A DNA stretch of 64,000 nucleotides from Imbricaverruca yamaguchii (lineage: Eukaryota > Arthropoda > Thecostraca > Neoverrucidae), in the NCBI GenBank assembly GCA_034440575.1, contig JAOTOL010001087.1, positions 99,501 through 163,500 of the forward strand, given 5' to 3'. Made by a program: the position numbers and the translations under genes. The stretch's first letter is position 1. Every line of letters starts with the position of its first letter. The notes below the pieces were generated by a model, which saw only the letters and a program-made list of their open reading frames with translations, searched no databases and was not told where the DNA came from. Shown here one piece after another: positions 33,886 to 46,870 of the stretch.

Positions 33886-34445
33886 GCAATGGCCATGTTG
33901 TGTCATGTCATCTCTATTCAGCTTCAGTTCGATGTAAGGGTATTTGATGCTAATATGTGCTAGTCAGTTGATGTATTGTTGGCGAAATGCTGATGTGATG
34001 TGTCCTTGCTCGGTGCTGATACATGTCAGTCAGTAGGTATGCCATGTCCTGGCGAGACGATGAGTGTGCTAGTCAGCAGATGTGCCATGATCCGGCCATA
34101 TGTCGTGCGCTATGACCTGGCACTGACATGCACCTGGTGGTGCATGTCAGTCGGCGTCTCTGCAGCAAGTCCAGCCAAAGTCCGCCCGCTGAGTGCAACA
34201 TAACGGTGGCGTGTTTCCGTAGTGTACAGTGCGCAGTGTACAGTGCACACGGGGCCGACCCGTTAACTCTGTTTTGTTTCAGCTCAGACGTGATGGCACA
34301 TAAGGCTAGACTTCTCCTGTGACCTGGTGTTTGATCGGGTGCCACCACTCACCCTGCTATGTCGCGTGTAATGGCGTGCATGCTTCACAAGCCGACTCTC
34401 ATTAGTGTGATGCAGCTGCGCTAGCCTTCGCGGTTCGCACGCCAC
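33886..34445. other. No gene recognised
   Basis: Contains loose repeats of GATGTGCCATG/TGCTAGTCAG type at 33950-34150. No coding frame is supported. Confidence 0.3.
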
Positions 34446-35850
34446 ATAGAGACGTGAAGAGCCGGGTAGTGTGGGGGGGTAGGGGGAGACAGGGGGAACG
34501 TGAAGAGCCGGGTGAGTTGATGGTAGTGTGGGGGAGACCATGGCCAGAGACAGTGGTCATCAGCAGCCAGCGGGGCCTTAGAGACGTGAAGAGCCGGGTG
34601 AGTTGATGGTAGTGTGGGGGAGATCATGGCCAGAGACAGTGGTCGGTAGCGGGGCATTAGAGACGTGAAGAGCCGGGTGAGTTGATGGTAGTGTGAGGGA
34701 GACCATGGCCAGAGACAGTGGTCGGCAGCTGGGCCTTAGAGACGTGAAGAGCCGGGTGAGTTGATGGTGGTGTGGAGGAGACCATGGCCAGAGACAGTGG
34801 TCGGCAGCGGGGCATTAGAGACGTGAAGAGCCGGGTGAGTTGATGGTGGTATGAGGGAGACCATGGCCAGAGTCCGTGGTCGGCAGCGGGGCATTAGAGA
34901 CGTGAAGAGCCGGGTGAGTTGATGGTGGTGTGGGGGAGACCATGGCCAGAGACAGTGGTCGGCAGCGGGGCATTAGAGACGTGAGGAGCCGAGAGGGTCG
35001 GTGATGGTGTGGGGGAGACCATGGCCAGAGACAGTGGTCGGCAGCGGGGCATTAGAGACGTGAGGAGCCGAGAGGGTCGGTGATGGTGTGGGGGAGACCA
35101 TGGCTAGAGACAGTGGTCATGAGCAGCCGGCGGGGCCTTAGAGACGTGAAGAGCCGGGTGAGTTGATGGTGGTGTGGGGGAGACCATGGCCAGAGACAGT
35201 GGTCGGCAGCGGGGCCTTAGAGACGTGAAGAGCCGGGTGAGTTGATGGTGGTGTGGGGGAGACCATGGCCAGAGACAGTGGTCGGCAGCGGGGCATTAGA
35301 GACGTGAAGAGCCGGGTGAGTTGATGGTGGTATGAGTGAGACCATGGCCAGAGTCCGTGGTCGGCAGCGGGGCCTTAGAGACGTGAAGAGCCGGGTGAGT
35401 TGATGGTGGTGTGGGGGAGACCATGGCCAGAGACAGTGGTCGGCAGCGGGGCATTAGAGACGTGAGGAGCCGAGAGGGTCGGTGATGGTGTGGGGGAGAC
35501 CATGGCCAGAGACAGTGGTCGGCAGCGGGGCATTAGAGACGTGAAGAGCCGGGTGCGTCGGTGATGGTGTGAAGGAGACCATGGCCAGAGACAGTGGTCG
35601 GCAGCGGGGCATTAGAGACGTGAAGAGCCGGGTGAGTTGATGGTGGTGTGGGGGAGACCATGGCCAGAGACAGTGGTCGGCAGCGGGGCATTAGAGACGT
35701 GAAGAGCCGGGTGAGTTGATGGTGGTGTGGGGGAGACCATGGCCAGAGACAGTGGTCGGCAGCGGGGCATTAGAGACGTGAAGAGCCGGGTGAGTTGATG
35801 GTGGTGTGAGGGAGACCATGGCCAGAGACAGCGGTCATGAGCAGCCGGCG
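34446..35850. repeat. 79-bp minisatellite, about 17 copies
   Basis: GAGACGTGAAGAGCCGGGTG recurs mostly every 79 bp (34583, 34662, 34741, 34820 and on). Each unit also holds GAGACCATGGCCAGAGACAG and GTCGGCAGCGGGGC. A second unit type has GAGGAGCCGAGAGGGTCGG. Confidence 0.97.
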
Positions 35851-35865
35851 GGGCCTTATGTCGTC

Positions 35866-36132
35866 GTTAGTTGACACGGGTAGATCCCGACCATTATTCC
35901 ATTTACATAACCATCCACAGCGAAAGCAAGGCCTGCCGCCGTCGGGTGGTTTGTGCTTTCGGTCTAGTGGATGGATGCCATTATGTTGCTGGTAACCGAA
36001 AACATTCAAATGAAGTTGGTGACAATGGACCCAACTCTGAAGTATAATGCTGCACCCTTGCTGGTTTTGCATTTCCACTGCTGAACGACACGATGCCCGC
36101 CGCTGAAAGTCTGCATCCACTGCGTCAAACAA
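35866..36132 (-). other. Coding-like frame beside the 79-bp array, not confirmed
   Basis: The minus-strand frame from 36132 reads DADFQRRASCRSAVEMQNQQ, GCSIILQSWVHCHQ, HPLDRKHKPPDGGRPCFRCG and CKWNNGRD, with five Cys, before entering the array. An acceptor-like TTGTTTGACGCAG precedes it. No family is recognised, and a second frame (LAFAVDGYVNGIMVGIYPCQ) is also open, so this is weak. Confidence 0.2.
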
Positions 36133-36560
36133 GTCATGGTCATGAACGTCACGCCCTTAATAATCCGTATGACTCGCAGCGGAGCTTCGGCAGCTCCACG
36201 CGCGCCACCGTACTCCGACAGGCGGCACTCTGACTCCCGACTCCCGAGTCCCTGAGTGCTGTACCACGACGTCGGAGACTGCACCTCGGCATCGGAGGCT
36301 ATCCCGAGGAGTGGGACCAAAGCAGCGTGTGGCAATGCACCCTGTCGACGTCAGAGACTGAGGAGAGCACCTGAGACAGTACACTTTGTCTGAGGTTGTA
36401 TCTGATACGTCGACCTGTACCTGAGATGTGGAGCTGTACCAGGCGGCTGGGAATGCGTAGCAGGCCTGAGACTGCACCCTACGCTTGTAAGTGTCACGAT
36501 GTCCGAGACCGTACCCGAGGTCCGAAGCGGTGCACGATGACTGGAACTGAGTCCACCGCC
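36133..36560. other. Decayed repeat of CTGAGACTGYACC type
   Basis: Variants of GAGACTGCACCCTG and GAGACYGTACMC recur irregularly, looking like an old version of the 61-bp array that follows. Confidence 0.5.
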
Positions 36561-36985
36561 CGCGACTGCACACCGTGTCTGAGACTCACTGCACCCACCG
36601 CATGAGGCTGTACACGATGCACGAGATTGCACACCGTGTCTGAGACTCACTGCACCCACCGCATGAAACTGTACACGATGCACGAGATTGCACACCGTGT
36701 CTGAGACTCACTGCACCCACCACAGGAAACTGTACACGATGCGCGAGACTGCATGCTCCGACTCGGACCATCGACGGTGCCCAGACAGTTCCAGACGGTT
36801 CCAGGCGGTCCCAGATGGTCCTAAACGGTCCCAGATAGCCCCAGATGGCCACAGATGGTCCCAGACGGTCCCATATAGTTTCAGAATGTCCCAGGCTGTC
36901 CCTGACAGTCCCAGACGGTCCCAGATGGTCCCAGATTGCCACAGATGGTCCCAGATAGTTCCAGATGGTCCCAGATTGTCCCGGG
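36561..36985. repeat. 61-bp repeat (three copies) followed by a 10-bp repeat
   Basis: GAGACTCACTGCACCCACC recurs at 36581, 36642 and 36703. From about 36778 to 36985 the unit changes to CCAGATGGTC / CCAGACGGTC, about 20 copies. Confidence 0.9.
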
Positions 36986-38625
36986 CGTCTCCGGCTACAC
37001 CCTTCTCTCCTGAGCTGGTTCCGCTCTCCCCTTGGACCGCCGGGCTACAACACAGGACAGACTTCCATCTCCCACACTGCAAACCGATCCAGCTGTCGCT
37101 CGACTGTCGTTTCAACAACATCCATTCGGTGTAATACACCCGTGAGACGTCCAGTCAGGCGTGTTTGGCGTTGCCACTCAGACAGAGGGCGCGCGCCTCA
37201 CATTGCACGTGTGCGCCGCCCGCTAACGAGGCGTGCGTCGGACGTGCACCAGCCTTCGTTCCGGCCCCGCTCACCACATCCACTGGACCACACCGCCGGC
37301 GAGCTTGGCTGGAACCAGCCTGGTTAACTTGGCTGGACAGATCTGGCTACCTTGGTTGGACCGATCTGGCTACCTTTCCTGAACCGACCTGGCTACATTG
37401 GGTGGATGGACATGGTTTCCTCGGCTGGACTAACCTGTCTACCGGCAGCTTTAACCTGGCAGCTTTAAGTTCGCCAGTGAGCTTAAAGTTGCTACTGTGA
37501 GGGACCAGCGACAAGTCGCCACTGTGAGAGACCAGCGACAAGTCGCCACTTCGCGTGTCGCCCACCGGCTTGAACTCGATCAAACTTTCACAAACTACCA
37601 CCGTCACAAAATGTTAACCAGCGCGCCCCACCGAGCCGGGAAAACGTGAGAAGCGTGCGCGAGGCGACGCGCGGTGATTCGCCGGCTGTAGCGAGGCGGA
37701 GGGTGCGCCATGCCGCTGGAAGGAGGGGAGGGGTGTTTCGCTCCACGCCTTGCTGGTAAGTCGGACTTGCGGTCAAAGCATCGCTGATACTTAGCCTCAG
37801 GCTAGCGAACGTCGCTATCAACGTCGCTAAGCGAGCACCAAGATGAGTACGAAAAGCGTATTGATCGAGTGCGAAAAATGTATACATTATGATTTCCGGG
37901 AGATAATTTTTTGTCCTGGAAAAGCTGGAAGCTCTATATTGTGAAAATGACTCTTGTGCATTTTGTACCCTTTGTTGTATTGCAATGTGCTATAAATATG
38001 AAGGCCACAAAGAAGAACCATGAAACAATGAAATCCCGAACAATTTCCAACATTAGTAGATAATGTGAACATTAGTCCCATTGCGATGCGGAGTTTATGC
38101 ATGAGCATGCAGAAGTCCATGCTATGCGAACTTTGAGCGAAAGCTGAGTTCTGCTCAATTGACTTAACAAGCGTTTTCGACCTCAGTACCAGTGGAATTG
38201 TGATTGGATGAGCCAGTCAGGAGGTTACCGAGATCGGGATTACCGGCTAAGCCTCGCTCGCCCAACGAGTCCCCCTCTCGATTGTTCTCACTGAGGTTCT
38301 TTTTCGCGAACGCGAATAAACTGCAAAAGTTGCAACTGCAACTGCGCCTGTGAAAACTGCATAAGAGACCTGAAACGCAAGCTAGTAACCCAAAATATAG
38401 TGGCCGGCCGTCAATAGCGAGATCCAATCACACACATCACGCTGCATCATTATCATGTATACAGTACTCTTCGCTTAGAAGCATTAGTAGCTTGCAGTAA
38501 CCCCCGGCACTGAGAAAGGTGGCAAAATTCCGTGCACGGACAGAAGTAGGAAAAACAGTAGAGGGGGTACACTCTTCTCCCTCATTTTCATCCTGGATGG
38601 CCGAAGGACAAATCACGTTTGAAGA
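36986..38625. other. No gene recognised; degenerate 25-bp repeat at 37328-37445
   Basis: ACTTGGCTGGACAGATCTGG variants recur about five times. A 27-bp pair holding GACCAGCGACAAGTCGCCAC lies near 37500-37550. Frames of 60-120 codons show no domain. Confidence 0.4.
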
Positions 38626-38788
38626 AAAGATGCTCAACACCGCCCGCTAAGATGCTTAACACCCGTCAGATAATATTCTCGACACCCGCCAGATAAGATG
38701 CTCGGCACCCTCCAGATAAGATGCTCGACACCCGCCAGATAAGATGCTCGGCACTCGCCAGATAAGTTGCTCAAAACCCACCTGCTAA
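38626..38788. repeat. 23-bp repeat, about seven copies
   Basis: GATGCTCGACACCCGCCAG recurs at 38651, 38674, 38697, 38720, 38743 and 38766. Confidence 0.9.
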
Positions 38789-39436
38789 GCTCATAGATTC
38801 AGCCTTCAAATGGAACATTGGAGATTCGAACTTTTTTTCATAATCTACCTTGTCGTTATTTCTCACATGTGTGCGATGATATCAGCGCGGAAACCACGGT
38901 AAAGCACCTTCATAATCCAACAACAACATCACCAGTAAAACCATTGTCTGTCAAATTAAGTCTAGTGGGGCGAAAAGTGACCAAAATGACGTAGTCCTTG
39001 TCGGTCCCACCCTATTCTAATTCATCTGGTTTCTCCATCCTAGCTAAAGGTGTCGCCCTCTCGGCTCCCAGGGTGTCAGTGTAGGGGAGGGGTTCCCCCT
39101 CCATCTACCGCCTATCACGAACGCAGCGCCGTCCAAATGACTGAGCTAACTGGGCAGGCTGGACGATTAATGCTACACGACCGCGAACACACAACACGTG
39201 TATCCTTCCGTTGACCCCGGTCGAAACGTTGCTTTCTAGGGTAACTACAATTGCAGGTAAAAGCGGTGGGAAAACAGCGCGCTCTGTGTCTGCCGACCAC
39301 TTATTTCGAGCCGTGCTTGGCTGGTCGTCTTGATTGAGACTGGCTGAATACACATCCTGTGACAAGGGAGCGCCTGTTCCCGATCAAGGCACACAACTAG
39401 GTGCTATTACACCGAACGGAACTTTTTTATCAAACA
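38789..39436. other. No gene recognised
   Basis: Single-copy DNA with no supported coding frame. Confidence 0.3.
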
Positions 39437-39532
39437 ATTGTCTGCTGCCAACGCATGCTGTGCCTGTTATTGTCTGCTGCCAACGCATGCTGTGCCTGTT
39501 ATTGTCTGCTGCCAACGCATGCTGTGCCTGTT
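39437..39532. repeat. 32-bp repeat, three copies
   Basis: TTGTCTGCTGCCAACGCATG at 39438, 39470 and 39502. Confidence 0.95.
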
Positions 39533-39814
39533 ATTCATGCAACGCATTGAAACGGAGGTTGAATACATCATTTCGTGACGCATTTCATTTCATTTCGCAT
39601 GGAACAGGAGCCTGGTACAAGACGTGGACGGAGATTCCCAGCTCGAAGTGTCTGCACATCGTGGCAGCAACTGCGAGGTCCCGGGTTCGTGTACCGTTAG
39701 CCTTTAGAACCCGCTACTCGTCAGGGTTTCGCCGGCCCGGGGGAAAGTTGACTGCGCGATCACATAGGCAGCGCGTGTGAACAGGTGAGGGCGCTCGCCT
39801 GGCTGACGGTGATG

Positions 39815-41654
39815 CATGAGCTACCTTACAGTGCTCAGGATAGGCATCAGCGTGCGTCGTGATGAGCTACCTTACAGTGCTCAGGATAGGCATCAGCGTG
39901 CGTCGTGATGAGCTACCTTACAGTGCTCAGGATAGGCATCAGCGTGCGTCGTGATGAGCTACCTTACAGTGCTCAGGATAGGCATCAGCGTGCGTCGTGA
40001 TGAGCTACCTTACAGTGCTCAGGATAGGCATCAGCGTGCGTCGTGATGAGCTACCTTACAGTGCTCAGGATAGGCATCAGCGTGCGTCGTGATGAGCTAC
40101 CTTACAGTGCTCAGGATAGGCATCAGCGTGCGTCGTGATGAGCTGCCTTACAGTGCTCAGGATAGCATCAGCGTCGTCGTGATGAGCTACCTTACAGTGC
40201 TCAGGATAGGCATCAGCGTGCGTCGTGATGAGCTGCCTTACAGTGCTCAGGATAGCCATCAGCGTGCGTCGTGATGAGCTACCTTACAGTGCTCAGGATA
40301 GGCATCAGCGTGCGTCGTGATGAGCTACCTTACAGTGCTCAGGATAGGCATCAGCGTGCGTCGTGATGAGCTACCTTACAGTGCTCAGGATAGGCATCAG
40401 CGTGTGTCGTGATGAGCTACCTTACAGTGCTCAGGATAGGCATCAGCGTGCGTCGTGATGAGCTGCCTTACAGTGCTCAGGATAGCCATCAGCGTGCGTC
40501 GTGATGAGCTGCCTTACAGTGCTCAGGATAGCCATCAGCGTGCGTCGTGATGAGCTACCTTACAGTGCTCAGGATAGGCATCAGCGTGCGTCGTGATGAG
40601 CTACCTTACAGTGTTCAGGATAGGCATCAGCGTGCGTCGTGATGAGCTACTTTACAGTGCTCAGGATAGCCATCAGCGTGCGTCGTGATGAGCTGCCTTA
40701 CAGTGCTCAGGATAGGCATCAGCGTGCGTCGTGATGAGCTGCCTTACAGTGCTCAGGATAGCCATCAGCGTGCGTCGTGATGAGCTGCCTTACAGTGCTC
40801 AGGATAGCCATCAGCGTGCGTCGTGATGAGCTACCTTACAGTGCTCAGGATAGGCATCAGCGTGCGTCGTGATGAGCTGCCTTACAGTGCTCAGGATAGG
40901 CATCAGCGTGCGTCGTGATGAGCTACCTTACAGTGCTCAGGATAGGCATCAGCGTGCGTCGTGATGAGCTGCCTTACAGTGCTCAGGATAGCCATCAGCG
41001 TGCGTCGTGATGAGCTGCCTTACAGTGCTCAGGATAGGCATCAGCGTGCGTCGTGATGAGCTACCTTACAGTGCTCAGGATAGGCATCAGCGTGCGTCGT
41101 GATGAGCTACCTTACAGTGCTCAGGATAGCCATCAGCGTGCGTCGTGATGAGCTACCTTACAGTGCTCAGGATAGGCATCAGCGTGCGTCGTGATGAGCT
41201 ACCTTACAGTGCTCAGGATAGGCATCAGCGTGCGTCGTGATGAGCTACCTTACAGTGCTCAGGATAGGCATCAGCGTGCGTCGTGATGAGCTACCTTACA
41301 GTGCTCAGGATAGGCATCAGCGTGCGTCGTGATGAGCTACCTTACAGTGCTCAGGATAGGCATCAGCGTGCGTCGTGATGAGCTGCCTTACAGTGCTCAG
41401 GATAGGCATCAGCGTGCGTCGTGATGAGCTACCTTACAGTGCTCAGGATAGGCATCAGCGTGCGTCGTGATGAGCTACCTTACAGTGCTCAGGATAGGCA
41501 TCAGCGTGCGTCGTGATGAGCTACCTTACAGTGCTCAGGATAGGCATCAGCGTGCGTCGTGATGAGCTACCTTACAGTGCTCAGGATAGGCATCAGCGTG
41601 CGTCGTGATGAGCTACCTTACAGTGCTCAGGATAGGCATCAGCGTGCGTCGTGC
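39815..41654. repeat. 46-bp minisatellite, about 40 copies
   Basis: GATGAGCTACCTTACAGTGC followed by TCAGGATAGGCATCAGCG, period 46 with hardly any indels. Two variable sites (CTACC/CTGCC and TAGGC/TAGCC) vary along the array. Confidence 0.98.
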
Positions 41655-42366
41655 GGACCGGCACCGGAAGCTCGGCATGGCAATGCGCCGCCCACGTATG
41701 CGCCGAGGTTTTAGAAGGTTCGGTTTCTTTGTAGTTGTGTTCAGTCTAATGCTGTCTAACATAGTAGCCCTGGGTGGTGCTGGGTGGGCTTGTGCGAATG
41801 GCGGCTGCAGCATGTCGTCCTGTCCATCCCTGGAATAACCTCGGGAGGCGAGTTTGATCCGCACCACCAGGCACGTGTAAAACCGCATCTCCAGTCAAAC
41901 CCAGGAACACGCCCAGTGTCCCGGAAAATATGCCGATGGTGTCTGCGAGTACCACTTCGGAGCGTGAAAAAAATCGCATCCAACTTGACGTACTTCGCAC
42001 ACTTGGCACGTAGCACTTACCACTTAGCACAAGCGTTTGCGTGCGTGCTGCTGCTATACCCACAGCACAGCAACTTCGCATTAGCAGCATCAGAACTCAT
42101 CACACCGCTCGCTGCAGTCATAAAGCATTCCTTCACGAGTCGCACCAGCTGTGACGCGGCCTGGTCAGGAGCCTGACAGGAACTGTGACGCCGTGAGGCG
42201 GACTTGCCGCCTGACATGGCGCCACCTGACGTGGTCACCAGCTGCGTACTCCAGCGTAGCGCCGTAATGAGGAGCCAATCAGTGTGGCTGACACAAGTGA
42301 CGTCACCGTCACGGCGCGAGCATCACGCGCGCAACTGGACCACGGCGAGTCGGCGGGACAAGAGGC
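41655..42366. other. Single-copy DNA with a weak coding candidate on the minus strand
   Basis: The minus frame 42090-41746 contains GTLGVFLGLTGDAVL. This faintly resembles the GLFLG.S segment after the second membrane helix of DEG/ENaC channels, but the flanking GG pair is displaced and no membrane helix is clear. Not called as a gene. Confidence 0.2.
42273..42306. promoter_or_regulatory. CCAAT box next to CRE
   Basis: AGCCAATCAG (42273-42282, the NF-Y consensus) is followed 15 bp later by TGACGTCACC (42298-42307). The pairing and CpG-rich flank look promoter-like. No downstream gene was identified, since the 20-bp array starts at 42367. Confidence 0.3.
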
Positions 42367-42893
42367 CTGACCACCTCCCGCCGGTCCTGACGGTCCTGAC
42401 CACCTCCCGCCAGTCCTGACCACCTCCCGCCGGTCCTGACGGTCCTGACCACCTCCCGCCGGTCCTGACCACCTCCCGCCGGTCCTGACCACCTCCCACC
42501 GGCCCTGACCACCTCCCGCCAGTCCTGACCACCTCCCGCCGGTCCTGACCACCTCCGCCAGTCCTGACCACCTCCCGCCAGTCCTGACCACCTCCCGCCA
42601 GTCCTGACCACCTCCCGCCGGTCCTGACCACCTCCCGCCAGTCCTGACCACCTCCCGCCAGTCCTGACCACCTCCCGCCAGTCCTGACCACCTCCCGCCG
42701 GTCCTGACCACCTCCCGCCAGTCCTGACCACCTCCCACCGGTCCTGACCACCTCGCGCCAGTCCTGACCACCTCCCGCCGGTCCTGACCACCTCCGCCAG
42801 TCCTGACCACCTCCCGCCAGTCCTGACCACCTCCCGCCAGTCCTGACCACCTCCCGCCAGTCCTGACGGTCCTGACCATCCCCGCCAGTCCTG
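42367..42893. repeat. 20-bp minisatellite (CTGACCACCTCCCGCCAGTC), about 26 copies
   Basis: Near-perfect 20-bp period, with CCAGTC/CCGGTC variants and two 19-bp units. Gly/Arg/Trp-rich minus frames are artefacts. Confidence 0.97.
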
Positions 42894-43810
42894 ACCGCCT
42901 CCCGTCGGTCGGTCCGTCGACGGCGGAGTCGTCGCTGTAGACAGCCGACTGCCAACTGCATTACGGCGGTCGGCGCTGCCGTCGGGAGTAGTCGGCGTGC
43001 CGGCCGTCTCTCCCGACGACCCACCGCCGCCGCTGCCGCCGCCGCCGCCGCCCCCTCCGTCTCCCCGGTCTAGTTGTGGCTAATGATGGCACCGAGGGGC
43101 GCCGACCAGCGCGCGCGTTTTCGAGAAAGTGACGCGACCGCTGCTGCTGCCTGCCCAGCTATACCGAGCTCCAAATACACGCTGGAGACGTGTCCCAGAC
43201 GGGAGACGTGATTATAATATTTGTGTTTGACTTGGTGCACTATCTGTGGTCAACTCCTATTGCGCTTGGAGTTGGAAGGGGACCGGAGGAGGGAGATAGG
43301 AGGGCCCGAAAGAGGGAGATAGGAGCATGGGCACGGCAAGAGTAACTTTGTCCCCACTTGAGTTGGTATTGAGGGGGAGAGGATAATGATCTGCACTCCA
43401 TCTACTTTTCCTAATTTTGCCGAAGAATGATATGGCAAAGTAGCAAAGAAGAGGATGCTTAGCGAACAAAACGAACAAAATGGTTCTGCGCTCTATTCTA
43501 TTTCAGTAACATTTGTAGCCCACCTATATTTTCAGTTCGTTTACGCTAGTAGAGGCATCAATATAGATAGTAATTCGGCCGTAATTCCAAATGAAAAACA
43601 ATACAGCGCAACCGAATAGATTTACTAGATTTTTTTTGGGGCGCCCAGGAACCGGTCGTAAAATCGTTCCCAACAGAGCAAAGTCTGCTGTGGAGCGGCT
43701 GCCTGCCGGAGTGGGTTATCTACGGTCGTGCAGTACGAGCCGACCTCGCGTCAGTCGTGTCCGCTGCCGTCCCGTTGGCTGTGCCGTGCAGACGCGTCCG
43801 CAGACGCGTC
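42894..43810. other. CpG-rich then AT-rich DNA; no gene called
   Basis: 43023-43060 is a GCCGCC run. 43240-43480 (minus) has a 62-73-codon frame without a domain. Nothing else is recognised. Confidence 0.3.
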
Positions 43811-44045
43811 CGCCCCCGCCGTGCACTCTCAGTCCGCCCCCGCGGTGCACTCTCAGTCCGCCCCCGCGGTGCACTCTCAGTCCGCCCCCGCGGTGCACTC
43901 TCAGTCCGCCCCCGCGGTGCACTCTCAGTCCGCCCCCGCCGTGCACTCTCAGTCCGCCCCCGCCGTGCACTCTCAGTCCGCCCCCGCCGTGCACTCTCAG
44001 TCCGCCCCCGCCGTGCACTCTCAGTCCGCCCCCGCGGTGCACTGT
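43811..44045. repeat. 24-bp minisatellite, ten copies
   Basis: GTGCACTCTCAGTCCGCCCC followed by CGCG or CGCC, exact 24-bp period from 43821. Because 24 is a multiple of 3, all frames stay in register (SAPAVHSQ on plus). The flanking frames have no known domain, so coding is not claimed. Confidence 0.97.
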
Positions 44046-45212
44046 CGGCGCCGTTCCTCACCAGACCTCGACAGTGCCCTCTCAGTGCCGCTCCCCAACA
44101 GACGTCTGCAGGCTGTCGAGCTGTCGCCCATCTGGCGCGACACGAGCTCGCAGATCCGACATTGAGCAGTGCTGGCCGGAAGCGGCAGCGGCTGGCTGCC
44201 GGTGGCGGTGGCAGATGTGGGAGCGGCCGTGTTTTGCGACACCATGTGTCCGCCGCCGGGCTCGCACAGCAATCATTTGATTGGTGGTTGTTGATATAAA
44301 AACGCTGATAAATCATCAGCCCGCGTTAGTGATTTCACCACACACCGCTACTCGAATGGGACGAGGTGTTGGCATGTGCGGGGTACGTTGTGCTGGTGTT
44401 GGGAAAACGGACAGCATTAAACAAAAGATACGTCACAATATCTTCGTATTAGAGAGAGACTGTTCCCGCCAGAGGGCATGACGTCATGTATGATTCGAGT
44501 CGGGCTTCATCCCAAAAATAATGAGCGCTTTTAGAATATGACTTATTCTGAAACGAAGCTGAAACGCACGCTTGCCTTAGGTGGTCTCAAGTTCTTACTG
44601 ACTTCATACGTTTACCTCATCTTTATTGGTGCCTCTTATGCGAAGAGCGAGGAGCGGGGGGGGGGGACTGATCCTGCTACAGTTCTCCTGTTTTGACATT
44701 AAGACAGTAGAGGTGCATTTGGAAGTCATGAGCGGATTTCACTCACCAACGGAATGGTGGCCAGGAGGCTGCCAATATCCAATTCATGTTGTTGCAAAGT
44801 TACTTTTGAAGACCTGACCTGATGCCGTTGCCTGGTCTTACACAGGGAACCGCCGTGCTCATCGACCCACCAAGTAATCCTTAATCAGCTGGCCCTGGAC
44901 GTGACGTTATCGGAGGATTTCCCGGAGGGGGTCTCAGTCGTCGTCACAGTGGCTTAGGCAGATTGCACGGTGGCATCATGATTATCATGGCATCATGCCT
45001 TTTGCCGGTAGCTGAGCACGATAGCTCATGTTCGTCATAGCTGTTGCACACGGAACATAAAAGTTCATGCTGAAATTTGCTTGAATATATATAAATGAGG
45101 GTATACATATACTTGTACTTACATATCTACACAACGATTACTGAGTGTACATATGTATCGATCTGCCATCAGATTGCGCATACCAACGTCCGCATGTAAA
45201 TGTACATATGTG
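44046..45212. other. No gene recognised
   Basis: Single-copy DNA with a 12-base G run near 44653. Confidence 0.3.
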
Positions 45213-45302
<90 letters not shown>

Positions 45303-45310
45303 TATATATA
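45213..45310. repeat. (TA)n microsatellite, about 95 bp
   Basis: Alternating TA with GTATATG edges. Confidence 0.97.
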
Positions 45311-45454
45311 TGTACATATATTCGTACATAAATCTCCGATTGTTGCCAGTCTGGGAAGATGACCGAACACCCCCCAGACGGCCCACTACGGCGTCATCTC
45401 ACGGAGCACACGTCGTTGGCGGCGTTCCGACGCGCCATCAGCGGAGCCGAGCCC

Positions 45455-46195
45455 GGCCGACCGCTGTCGCTGCAGCTGAAGCAAGGTACGCTCCCCATCT
45501 GAGGCGGCACACGGCCGACCGCTGTCGCTGCAGCTGAAGCAAGGTACGAGCTCCCCATCTGAGGCGGCACATGGCCGACCGCTATCGCTGCAGCTGAAGC
45601 AAGGTACGCTCCCCATCTGAGGCGGCACACGGCCGACCGCTGTCGCTGCAGCTGAAGCAAGGTACGAGCTCCCCATCTGAGGCGGCACACGGCCGACCGC
45701 TATCGCTGCAGCTGAAGCAAGGTACGAGCTCCCCATCTGAGGCGGCACACGGCCGACCGCTATCGCTGCAGCTGAAGCAAGGTACGCTCCCCATCTGAGG
45801 CGGCACAAGGCCGACCGCTGTCGCTGCAGCTGAAGCAAGGTACGAGCTCCCCATCTGAGGCGGCACATGTCGACCCTATCATAGGCGGCACACGGCCGAC
45901 CGCTATCGCTGCAGCTGAAGCAAGGTACGAGCTCCCCATCTGAGGCGGCACACGGCCGACCGCTATCGCTGCAGCTGAAGCAAGGTACGAGCTCCCCATC
46001 TGAGGCGGCACACGGCCGACCCCTGTCGCTGCAGCTGAAGCAAGGTACGAGCTCCCCATCTGAGGCGGCACACGGCCGACCGCTGTCGCTGCAGCTGAAG
46101 CAAGGTACGCTCCCCATCTGAGGCGGCACACGGCCGACCGCTGTCGCTGCAGCTGAAGCAAGGTACGCTCCCCATCTGAGGCGGCACACGGCCGA
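45455..46195. repeat. 58/60-bp minisatellite, about 12 copies
   Basis: CCGCTGTCGCTGCAGCTGAA is followed by GCAAGGTACG, then CTCCCC (58 bp) or AGCTCCCC (60 bp). Short and long units are mixed, which switches the false minus frame between [13 protein letters not shown] and [13 protein letters not shown]. Confidence 0.97.
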
Positions 46196-46289
46196 GAAAT
46201 GGCCGATTTATCCCGCGGCCGGGAATGAGCGCTGAGCGCTCGAACTCCGTGCGTAATTGTTCGGTTCGGCATGGAGCTAAGGTGCAGGT

Positions 46290-46870
46290 GAGATAGTGAG
46301 ACAGTGAGACAGGAGACAGCGATACAGTGGGACAATGAGACAGTGAGACAGTGAGATAATGAGACAGTGAGACAATAAGACAGTGAGGCAGTGAGATAGT
46401 GGGACAATGAGCCAATGAGGGAGTGAGACAGTGAGATAGTGAGGCAGTGAGACAGTGAGAAAGTAAGACAGTGAGATAGTGAAATAGTAGGGCAGTGATA
46501 CATTGGGACAGTGAGACATCAAGACAGTAAGACAGTAAGATAGTTCTACAATGAGATAATGAGACAGTGAGATAGTAAGATAGTGAGACAGTGAGACAGC
46601 AAGACAGTGAGACAGTGAGATACTTCGACAATGAGACAATGAGACAGTGCGACTGTAAGATAGTAAGACAGTGAGATAGTGAGCCAGTGAGACAGTGAGA
46701 TAGTGAGATTGTAAGATAGATGACAGTGAGATAGTGCGGCAGTGAGATAGTGAGACGGTGAGACAGTGGTACAGTGAGATAGTGATACAGTGAGACAGTG
46801 AGATAGTGATGCAATGAGTCAGTAAGACAGTGGTACAGTGAGACAGTTAGAAAGTGAGGAGGTGAGGAAG
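46290..46870. repeat. 8/9-bp repeat (GACAGTGAG)
   Basis: Degenerate GAGACAGTGAGATAGTGAG units. The SLSHCLTVSLSHYLT minus frames are artefacts. Confidence 0.95.

Noticed and set aside
41746..42090. DEG/ENaC channel exon from GTLGVFLGLT
   Set aside because: Only a short piece resembles the family; the preceding GG and membrane helix are missing and other frames are equally open.
43591..44280. 229-codon Pro-rich protein with 8-residue repeats
   Set aside because: The 24-bp unit keeps every frame in register on both strands; flanks show no domain, start context or splice support.
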